Origin: Planctomycetota bacterium
GTDB taxonomy: Bacteria > Planctomycetota > UBA11346
Assembly: GCA_013696105.1 (NCBI GenBank)
Contig: JACCZE010000401.1
Location: 1 to 41,120 of the forward strand
Direction of reading: 5' to 3'
Length of the DNA stretch: 41,120 nucleotides
The notes below the pieces were generated by a model. The model did no database searches, had not been told where the DNA came from, and was given only the letters and a program-made list of their open reading frames with translations. Of the stretch, positions 1 to 7,723 are shown piece by piece. The position numbers and the translations under genes are program-made. Position 1 is the first letter of the stretch. Each line of letters begins with the position of its first letter.

Positions 1-40
1 AGCGGAAGCCGTCCTCCATCTGTATACTCCACCGAGAGCC

Positions 41-919
41 ATGATCCGACCGCTCACCCGACCTGCCTCGACGACCTCAGGCAATCGCTTCGGCCTGCCG
101 GACCTCGGTATCGGCGTCGGCCTGCGCACGACCCATTACCACCACATCCTCAACGACCAGCCCAGCGTGGACTGGTTCGAGATCATCACCGAGAACTACC
201 TGCAGACCGCCGGCCGGCCGCTGCACATCCTCGACCAGATCGCCGAACGCTATCCCATCGTGATGCACGGCGTGTCCCTGTCGATCGGCTCGACCGATGC
301 GCTCGACCTCGACTATGTGCGCGATCTGGTGGCGCTGCGCGACCGCGTGCATGCGCGATGGGTCTCCGACCACCTGTGCTGGACCGGCGTGTCCGGCCGC
401 AACAGCCACGACCTGCTGCCGATGCCCTACACCGAGGAGGCCTTGGCGCATACCTCCGAACGCATCCAGCGCGTCCAAGACCTGCTCGGTGCGCCGTTGA
501 TCCTAGAGAATCCCTCGACCTATGTCGAATTCGCCGCTTCGACCATGCGCGAATGGGAATTCCTGTCCGCGCTGTGCGAGCGCTCGGGTTGCGGCCTGCT
601 GCTGGACGTCAACAACATCTACGTCAGTTCGCGTAATCACGGGTTCGACCCCCAGGACTACCTCGATGGCGTCCCCTGGGATCGCGTGGTGCAATTCCAC
701 GTCGCCGGACACACCGACAACGTCACCCATTGCGTCGATACGCACATCGGCCCGGTCCCCGACCCGGTGTGGGACATACTCGCTCGGGCGCATCAGCGGT
801 GCGGCGCCGCGTCGGTGCTGTTGGAGTGGGATGCTGAGATCCCCGAATTCCCCATCGTCCATCGGGATGCGCTGCGAGCCCGCACGTTCATCGGCTCCGC
901 TGGGCAGGCGCTCCGATGA
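41..919 (+). CDS. DUF692 family protein (MNIO, multinuclear non-heme iron oxidase; BufB/HvfB/MbnB-like)
   Basis: 292 aa ORF with DUF692 hallmarks: ITENYL, MHGVSLSIGS, VSDHLCW, LENPS, LLLDVNNIYVSSRNHGFDP, QFHVAGH, DTH, LLEWD; putative metal ligands appear intact. Confidence 0.93.
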   Translation: MIRPLTRPASTTSGNRFGLPDLGIGVGLRTTHYHHILNDQPSVDWFEIITENYLQTAGRPLHILDQIAERYPIVMHGVSLSIGSTDALDLDYVRDLVALRDRVHARWVSDHLCWTGVSGRNSHDLLPMPYTEEALAHTSERIQRVQDLLGAPLILENPSTYVEFAASTMREWEFLSALCERSGCGLLLDVNNIYVSSRNHGFDPQDYLDGVPWDRVVQFHVAGHTDNVTHCVDTHIGPVPDPVWDILARAHQRCGAASVLLEWDAEIPEFPIVHRDALRARTFIGSAGQALR

Positions 920-1899
920 CGCGGTCGAACGCTCCGATGCCGCTCGTAGGAGGTCCCACCGAAGCCTTCGGCGCCGAACGCGCGAGCGCGACGCCGGCAG
1001 CGACGCCGCAGCGACGCCGACGTGCACGACGTGCGCTACCTGCGCGTAAAGCCCCCGATCCGGCCGCCGTCGACGTCGGCCAGCTTCCGCTGAGCGCCCT
1101 CCAGCGCTGGTTCCATGGCGTGATCACTCATCCAGCGGGTATCGATGCGGCCTTGGTGGATGCCCGCATCGCTCCGCCGACCTGGCGATCCCCCTCGACC
1201 GGTGCGTTGATCGCGGAGACCAGCGGACTCGGCGTCGAGGATCGGCTGGGCGTCTACCATTTCGCCTACCGGGCGCGCCTCCTCGATTGCCTGGCCGACG
1301 ATTTCCCCGCGCTTCGGCATGCGCTGGGGCAATCGGCGTTCACCGGGCTCTGCGACGAGGTCATCCAGCAGCGCCCGTCGCGATCACCCAACCTCAACCG
1401 TTATGGCAAGCACCTGGTCGAGCATTGCTGCGAGCGCGACGCTACCGCGCTGCAGCGCTTCAGCGCGGACCTCGCTCGGCTCGAATGGGCGATGACTGAG
1501 GTGTTCCACGCAGCTGCGGCACCGACGCTGTCACTCGACGCCCTGCGCAGCATTCCCTTGGAGCGCTGGCACACAGCGTCCTTCACCCAGAGCGCGACCG
1601 TGACCACCCTGTCCTTCGCCTATCCCGTCAACGCCTACCTGCAGGCGTTTCGCGAGGATCGGTCGCCGGCGATTACCCGAGCGCGGTGGTCTGCGACGGC
1701 GGTCTACCGGCAAGGCTACCGCATCTGGCGCATGGACCTGACCCGTCCCATGTCCGATCTGCTCGAGCGGCTCTTCGCAGGCGCCACACTGGGCACCGCG
1801 CTGGAATCGCTGCCCGACGGAACGGATGGCCCGCAGGTGATGCGCTGGTTCACCGAATGGGTCTCGGGTGGTTTCTTCGCGACCATCTCGACCCGATGA
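916..1899 (+). CDS. DUF2063 (HvfC/BufC-like) domain protein, MNIO partner
   Basis: ATGA start/stop overlap with the DUF692 gene; LSALQRWFHGVITHP...RLGVYHFAYRARLLDCLADDFPALRHALG is typical of the N-terminal DUF2063 domain. The N-terminal ~50 aa are low-complexity, so the start is uncertain. Confidence 0.88.
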   Translation: MTRSNAPMPLVGGPTEAFGAERASATPAATPQRRRRARRALPARKAPDPAAVDVGQLPLSALQRWFHGVITHPAGIDAALVDARIAPPTWRSPSTGALIAETSGLGVEDRLGVYHFAYRARLLDCLADDFPALRHALGQSAFTGLCDEVIQQRPSRSPNLNRYGKHLVEHCCERDATALQRFSADLARLEWAMTEVFHAAAAPTLSLDALRSIPLERWHTASFTQSATVTTLSFAYPVNAYLQAFREDRSPAITRARWSATAVYRQGYRIWRMDLTRPMSDLLERLFAGATLGTALESLPDGTDGPQVMRWFTEWVSGGFFATISTR

Positions 1900-1918
1900 T
1901 GACCTTGGAGACCAAGCC

Positions 1919-2242
1919 GTGAAACCCGTGTCGCCCGTGTCGCCAGTGTCAAAAGCATCGCCATACCGCCTGATCCTCTCCGTGATGATCCTGGCCGCCT
2001 TCGCATCCACGACCTCGGCCGCGGAGAAGGCCGCGGCCGATCCAGTGCACGCGATCAACACCGTCTGCCCGGTCACAGGAAAGAAGATCGATCCGAAGGT
2101 CGTCCCCCAGGTGGTCGAACTCGCGAACCCCTCATCCTCGATCGCCGTCGGACTGTGCAGCGAGGAGTGCCGCGCCACGGTCGCGAAGGATGCCGAGAAG
2201 TTCGCCAAGGCGGCGATCACCAACAAGAAGAAGAAGGACTGA
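1919..2242 (+). CDS. Small secreted Cys-containing protein with YHS/TRASH-like CPVTGK...CSEEC pattern; candidate MNIO substrate
   Basis: GTG start in frame with ORF 1868..2242, 19 nt after the DUF2063 stop; signal-peptide-like N-terminus (YRLILSVMILAAFASTTSAAE), three Cys in NTVCPVTGKKIDP and GLCSEECRATVAKDAEKFAKAA, Lys-rich tail. Confidence 0.7.
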   Translation: MKPVSPVSPVSKASPYRLILSVMILAAFASTTSAAEKAAADPVHAINTVCPVTGKKIDPKVVPQVVELANPSSSIAVGLCSEECRATVAKDAEKFAKAAITNKKKKD

Positions 2243-2268
2243 CACGTCCCTGCTGGTGGGACGTCGCT

Positions 2269-3303
2269 TCAGTATCCCGATGCGCCTGGTGATCCGCTGT
2301 CGAGGTGCGGTCGCGCGTTGTACGCGCTCTCGGCCCGGCGCTGCGCCGGGGTGAGCACAGCGGCGCACGGCGTGCCGAATCGCGGCTGGGCGTACGGAAG
2401 GTGGGTGTCTCCGCGGGCGAGGATGTGCGAACCGTTGGTCATCCCCGTCGCGGGATCGACGCAGCCGTTCGCGGCCGGATCTCCGCGCGAATCGTCGCGT
2501 CCCCAATCGGTGAACGAGCGCGCGCTGCAGTAATGGCTGACGAAGGCGCGGCGGAAACGGTGCGCCGATGAATTGGGCTTGCTGCGGTGCAGCACATGCC
2601 CGCCGAAGAAGACCACATCGCCAGCGGTCGCGGGAACCAGCACATGGGGATAAGCCGCGGCAATCGGCGCGAGCCCGTTCACGCGGTCGTCCATGTCGCT
2701 GACCCTCTCCACCCGATCCAGATCGGCGAGCACCTTGTTGCCGTAGCCGTGCGCGCTGGACGGATACACCGGCTCGACCTGGCTGCCGCTGGCCATCCAC
2801 ATCGCTCCATTGAACTCGTCGGCGTCGTCGATGGCGATCCACGCGCCGCACAGGGTGTCCGGGTGGGTCGGGATATAGTAGGTGTCCTGATGCCAACCCT
2901 GGCCTTCGCGACCGGGCGGTTTGAGGAAGAGCATGGTCTGCAGCGCCAGGAGATCCGGGCCGATGAGGGCCTGCAGGACGTCGAGCACGCGCGGGTGCAG
3001 CAGGTAGCGCTCGTGCAGCGCGAGCTTGCGGTGGAGCATGTGGAGGCGCACGAAGTGCTGCGCCTTCTCGGCCGCCGAGAGGTGCGCGGGTGGGGCGTCG
3101 ACTCCGCTCTGCGCCATCTGCTCGGCCAGCCGGCCCTGCATCAGATCCTCGGTGTGCGCCCGCAACTCGGCGACATCGGCGGCCGGGACCAGACCGCGCA
3201 CCACCAGGAAGCCCTGTTCGCGGAAGGCGCGGTATTCGCCCACCGGCACCTGGTAGCGGGGATACCCGACGACGGCAGGACGCGTGGCGACGGTGGCAGA
3301 CAT
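2269..3303 (-). CDS. Phytanoyl-CoA dioxygenase (PhyH) family protein
   Basis: 344 aa; FREQGFLVVRGLV, WHQDTYY (HxD motif), GDVVFFGGHVLHRSKPNSSAHRFRRAFVSHY (distal His/Arg) typical of PhyH Fe(II)/2OG oxygenases. Confidence 0.92.
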   Translation of the reverse strand: MSATVATRPAVVGYPRYQVPVGEYRAFREQGFLVVRGLVPAADVAELRAHTEDLMQGRLAEQMAQSGVDAPPAHLSAAEKAQHFVRLHMLHRKLALHERYLLHPRVLDVLQALIGPDLLALQTMLFLKPPGREGQGWHQDTYYIPTHPDTLCGAWIAIDDADEFNGAMWMASGSQVEPVYPSSAHGYGNKVLADLDRVERVSDMDDRVNGLAPIAAAYPHVLVPATAGDVVFFGGHVLHRSKPNSSAHRFRRAFVSHYCSARSFTDWGRDDSRGDPAANGCVDPATGMTNGSHILARGDTHLPYAQPRFGTPCAAVLTPAQRRAESAYNARPHLDSGSPGASGY

Positions 3304-3668
3304 GGGATCTCCCGATCTTCGGTGATGATCGTTCAGCGACGACTGGAATGGCTGATGTCATCATGGGCCCGGATCCGGCTCCTGGGAATACCCGTCATGG
3401 TCGTGGACCTGCCCGTAATTGATCTGCGCGACCGCGGGACCGTCGCAGGCCATCGCAGGCCATCGCAGGTTTCGGCCAACGACCGGTCCCGTCTGGTCAC
3501 GAATCGTGCGCCGCTGGGTCCTGGAGGGTGGTCGCGGCCTGCGCGGTGCCGGTGTGGACCCCGACGTTGGCGCATCTGAAACACTCGGAGCGATGGGTCA
3601 CGGCGTGTACAGCTGGCCGTTCCCAGGGTATTGTCAGCTGCCTTGCTCCTCTCACCTGGCTCCACGTC

Positions 3669-5171
3669 GTGCCCATCTCCTTGAGCGCTGCTCCATTACG
3701 ACTCTGCCTGGCCGTCGCGCTGATCGCCGGCTGCGGCGGACGCCCAGCCCAGGTGGAGCCGCAACCGATCACCACGCAGGCCGACGCCCGGGTGCACGCT
3801 CCGCCGGCGCCGCCAGCTCCGGACGTCTCCAGCATCTCGCGCGCAGACTGCCTGCGCCTGGCGCTGGCCAACAACCGTACGTTCCGCATCCGCCACAGCG
3901 CCTTGGAGCGGGCGCGTTTCGGCCGGTCGATCGCCTACGCGCAGGTCTACGCACCGCGCCTGGATGCGACCTACACCATGGCGAACACCGATGACTCGGG
4001 TTCGGGCCGGGTCTCGGCCGTCGCCCCCGCGCTGGGATTCGACGTCGCACCTTTCGTCGCGCTCAACTATGCGCAGAACGGCCAGCCGGCGACCGGAGGA
4101 GACGCCTACACCACGTCCTACGGCGTGACGGTGTCACGCCGGCTGTTCAACATCCATGAGATGCTGCGCCAGCGCCTGCCGATCACCATCGCGGACAAGG
4201 AGTACTACGTCGCGACCAACAACGTCGTGCTCGAAGGCAAGAAACTCGCGCTCGAGACGACACGCACGTTCCTCAACGTGCAGCGCATCGAGGCACGCCT
4301 GCGCGTACGCAGCCGACGGGTCGAAGATGCCCGTGAATTCCTGGTCGTCGTCACCGATAGCGTCGCGCACGGCTTCAAGGCCCCGGTCGACGAGCTCAAT
4401 GCCTCGATCAACCTCAACCAGGCCGAGGCGGATCTGCTCGAGGAGCGAACCAATCTCCAGAACGCGAAGGAGCGCCTGCTGTCGCTGCTGGCCATGCCGC
4501 TCACCGCTCCGTTGGGGATCGTGCCCGAACGGATCTCCGATCAGGCTCCCGTCGCACCGGACATCGAGCGCGACGTCGTGCGGGTGAAGACGCATCACGA
4601 GGACCTGGGCAACCAGCTCGCCGAGATCGATCTCGAGATCGATCAGCTGCGCATCCAGCACGACCTGCTGATGCCGCAGCTGACCGCCGCATTCACCGCC
4701 CAGCACGACGAGAGCGGCATCGCAGCCTTCGACGGAAGCACGTCGGAGGCGGACATCTACAAGCTCACCTTCACCTACAATCTGCCGTTGGACTTCAACC
4801 GCGCCGCGCGTGCTCGCTACCACCAGATCCGGCGCCAGCTCGACGAGAAGTCCCTCGCGCTGCACGACGCGGAAGCGAACCTCGAAGGCCAACTGCGCTC
4901 GAGCGGCCGTCGCATCGAACAGCTGATCGCCACGGTCGAGTTGGCGAAACGTCGGCTGAGCGCCGAGCAGGGCCGCATGGAGGCCACGCTCAACCGCTAC
5001 AAGGCCGGAAACATCGATAACCTCGAGGTCACGCGTTCGAAGCAGGATCTCGACAACGCCGAGATCGCGCTGCTGGATGCCGAGATCAACAGCATCATCG
5101 CCGAATCCGAATACCGCGCGATCATGCCGCAGCCAGTAGCGCCCCAAGCGCCCCAAGCGCCGGCGCCATGA
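3669..5171 (+). CDS. TolC-family outer-membrane efflux lipoprotein
   Basis: In-frame GTG at 3669 gives signal peptide plus lipobox (LRLCLAVALIAGCGG); long coiled-coil repeats typical of the OEP family (LALANNRTFRI..., NLEVTRSKQDLDNAEIALLDAEINSIIAESEYR). Confidence 0.85.
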   Translation: MPISLSAAPLRLCLAVALIAGCGGRPAQVEPQPITTQADARVHAPPAPPAPDVSSISRADCLRLALANNRTFRIRHSALERARFGRSIAYAQVYAPRLDATYTMANTDDSGSGRVSAVAPALGFDVAPFVALNYAQNGQPATGGDAYTTSYGVTVSRRLFNIHEMLRQRLPITIADKEYYVATNNVVLEGKKLALETTRTFLNVQRIEARLRVRSRRVEDAREFLVVVTDSVAHGFKAPVDELNASINLNQAEADLLEERTNLQNAKERLLSLLAMPLTAPLGIVPERISDQAPVAPDIERDVVRVKTHHEDLGNQLAEIDLEIDQLRIQHDLLMPQLTAAFTAQHDESGIAAFDGSTSEADIYKLTFTYNLPLDFNRAARARYHQIRRQLDEKSLALHDAEANLEGQLRSSGRRIEQLIATVELAKRRLSAEQGRMEATLNRYKAGNIDNLEVTRSKQDLDNAEIALLDAEINSIIAESEYRAIMPQPVAPQAPQAPAP

Positions 5172-7723
5172 AGCGCGGGCACTCGGCTGTGGTGAGCGCG
5201 CTGATAGCCGCTCTCGCAGGCTGCGGCGGCTCCTCCGCCGATCCCGTCGCCACCGTTACACAGGACCGGGTCGACCTGATCACCGTCGCCGCCTATCCAC
5301 TCGACCACCTCTCGCTGGTGATCGCCGGCACCGTTGCGAATCGCCAACCGGTCGGCCATTCCCTGCCGATGGCACGCGTCGCCATCGCGAGCCTAGCGCC
5401 CGAGGGGGAACCGATCGATGTCGGCGGATCCCTCGCCACGCTCGACCCGGGCCTGGCCCAGTATCTGATCGACCAATCGCAGCTGCGCATCCACGAGGAA
5501 GAACAGCAGATCCGTCTGACTGCGCTCAGGACGGCGTCCCAGCTCGATAGCCTGCGCGAACGCAAGACCGACCTCGAAACGCAGGTCGCGATCTACGACG
5601 CCGCCATCGCGGCCACCGGCTCGAAGGATTCCTCGCAGCTCGAGATCGCCCGGCTGCAACTCGCACAGGCCGAGGATGCATTCGCGCGCGCTGAGTCGCG
5701 GCTGAAGAATCTGGAGCCGCTGGTCGCTGCGGGCCACGAGAGTCCGGCGACGTTGGCGCGCGCGCGTGACGAGCGGACCACCGCGGACATCGGAGTGCGT
5801 CTGCCCAGGCTGCGATTGGAGCTGATCGAGCAGACGACCAATTCGGTGACCCGCAGCCGGCTGCAGATGTCGCGCGCCCAGACCCTCGAGGAGCTGGGTG
5901 GCCCGGAAGGAGACCGCGGCGTGGTCAGCGAGATCCGCGCGCTGGAGATCCTGCTCGAAAAGCAGGCTCTCATCAAGGGTGAACGCATCCAGGGGATGGT
6001 GCGCGACAACACCATCCGCAAGCAGGTGATCGATCACCCGCTGATCGAAGCGCGCGCCGCCGGACTGGTGCGCTACCGCCATTCGCTGGTGCGCGTCGGA
6101 TCGAAGCTCACCGCCTCGTTCTTCGCCTACGTGCTCGAAGACGAGCAGACGGTGGTGACGTTCGCTCTGCCGGACGAGTGGCGCGAGCTGGTACGGCCGT
6201 GGTCGCAGGACGACCCGAAGGCGGGCCTCGTCGACCTGCGCCTGGACGCGGTTCCCGGCAAGGTCTTCGTCGGCCGCGTCCTATCGATCGCCGCGGTGCC
6301 CGAAGCCGGCCGGGACGGCACGCGCGCGTTCGCATGCGCGGTCGCGCTCGACCGCGCCGATGCCGAGCTGCGCGTGGGCATGCGCGTCGAATGCGCGCTG
6401 CGCGTGCCCCTCGACCGTCCCATCGCGGTGATCCCGACCTGGTGCATCGATGACCTCCGGCATCCACGCGCGACCACCGCAGACGGCGAGCAGCGCCATC
6501 TCGAAGGTTATGCGGTCGGCCACGAATTCGTCGTCACCGCCGGCCTGTCGCCCGGCGATCGCATCGTGCCAGGTGGAGCCCGAGCCACAGCCGGAGCGCT
6601 GCGCCTGTCGGGAGTGCTCACTGCAAGTTCGTTCGTGCCGATCCGCCTGTCCTCGGGCGAGTGGGAGCTGCTCGAATCCGTGCCCGACGGCAGCCTGGTG
6701 AAGAAAGGCGACGTCGTCGCCCGGTTGAGCAAGTCGGTGAGCTGGCGAGACGCCGGCCAGTTCGCCTTCCAGGCCGAGTTCAACACCGCCGAGGCGCGCG
6801 CGAATCTGGCGATCGCCCGCATCACTGCCGAGAAGGACCTCGGGGGGGCGCTGGTCGCGTGGCACTTGGCCGCCATCCAGGTCGAGGGTGCGCGGCTCGA
6901 GCGACTGGTGGCCCGCTACGGGACCTACGACGAGTACGAAGCCCTGGCCGAAGGGGATCTCGGGCGTGCGCAGATCCGCTGGTCGCAGGCGCAGAGCGAA
7001 GCCGCGGATGTCGACGCCCCTGATACGGTCTCCGCCCGGTCGCTGAATGAACGCATGGGTATCCGCCTGCGCCTCGAGACGGCGCGCATCGCCCGCGATC
7101 GGGCGCGACTGGAACATGTCTCAGCGCTGCGCGCGCGCGATTACCTGTCGACCCGCGACAGCGAGGAGACCGTCCGCGCGGCCGAGGTGCGGGCCGCGTC
7201 CACCCGCGCCAGCTATAGCGTCGCACGATCCGCATTCCAGGCGGCGCTGTCCTGGGCGCAGGTGCGCTACCGGGACGAGCTCAATAGCCGCAAGTGGGCG
7301 CGCGAACAGCTGGCCGATGAGCGCGTGATCGCTCCGAGGGACGGACGCGTCTACCAGCGCCTGCAATGGAACGGCCGCCTGCTGCGGGTGGGAGACGCGG
7401 TGGAGACCTGGGAACCGTTCATGATGCCGATCGGCGGCGGGCGCCAGTTCATCGTCGAAGTGCCGGCTCGCCTGTTCGGCCGTTTCGTGGTCGGCGATCG
7501 GGTGCGCATCACGATACCCGTGCTCGGACCGGAGCCGCGCGACGGCTCCATCACCAAGGTCGGAGCATACTTTTCCGAAGGCGCCTCCGCCCGCGAAGAA
7601 CAGGCGACCCGCGGCACCATCGGCGTGAACGAGCGCGTGTTCCAGCTCACCATCGGCTTCGAATTGGACGAGCGCGAACAGGATCGCGCGGCTCCGGGGA
7701 CGACGGCATATGTCGACCTCTGA
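5168..7723 (+). CDS. Large efflux adaptor lipoprotein; apparently two tandem HlyD/RND-type membrane-fusion modules
   Basis: ATGA overlap with the upstream gene; lipobox IAALAGCGG; two successive lipoyl-like/coiled-coil/beta-barrel series (module 2 starts near LSGVLTASSFVPIRLSSGEWELLESVPDGSLVKKGDVVARL, ends VIAPRDGRVYQRLQWNGRLLRVGDAVETWEP...). Confidence 0.75.
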   Translation: MKRGHSAVVSALIAALAGCGGSSADPVATVTQDRVDLITVAAYPLDHLSLVIAGTVANRQPVGHSLPMARVAIASLAPEGEPIDVGGSLATLDPGLAQYLIDQSQLRIHEEEQQIRLTALRTASQLDSLRERKTDLETQVAIYDAAIAATGSKDSSQLEIARLQLAQAEDAFARAESRLKNLEPLVAAGHESPATLARARDERTTADIGVRLPRLRLELIEQTTNSVTRSRLQMSRAQTLEELGGPEGDRGVVSEIRALEILLEKQALIKGERIQGMVRDNTIRKQVIDHPLIEARAAGLVRYRHSLVRVGSKLTASFFAYVLEDEQTVVTFALPDEWRELVRPWSQDDPKAGLVDLRLDAVPGKVFVGRVLSIAAVPEAGRDGTRAFACAVALDRADAELRVGMRVECALRVPLDRPIAVIPTWCIDDLRHPRATTADGEQRHLEGYAVGHEFVVTAGLSPGDRIVPGGARATAGALRLSGVLTASSFVPIRLSSGEWELLESVPDGSLVKKGDVVARLSKSVSWRDAGQFAFQAEFNTAEARANLAIARITAEKDLGGALVAWHLAAIQVEGARLERLVARYGTYDEYEALAEGDLGRAQIRWSQAQSEAADVDAPDTVSARSLNERMGIRLRLETARIARDRARLEHVSALRARDYLSTRDSEETVRAAEVRAASTRASYSVARSAFQAALSWAQVRYRDELNSRKWAREQLADERVIAPRDGRVYQRLQWNGRLLRVGDAVETWEPFMMPIGGGRQFIVEVPARLFGRFVVGDRVRITIPVLGPEPRDGSITKVGAYFSEGASAREEQATRGTIGVNERVFQLTIGFELDEREQDRAAPGTTAYVDL

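Noticed and set aside
2132-3364. 410-aa minus-strand ORF
   Set aside because: Overlaps the PhyH gene in another frame; the PhyH frame carries the conserved HxD/His/Arg motifs.
3445-3475. Short tandem repeat (ATCGCAGGCC x ~2.5)
   Set aside because: Too short and isolated to support a functional claim.
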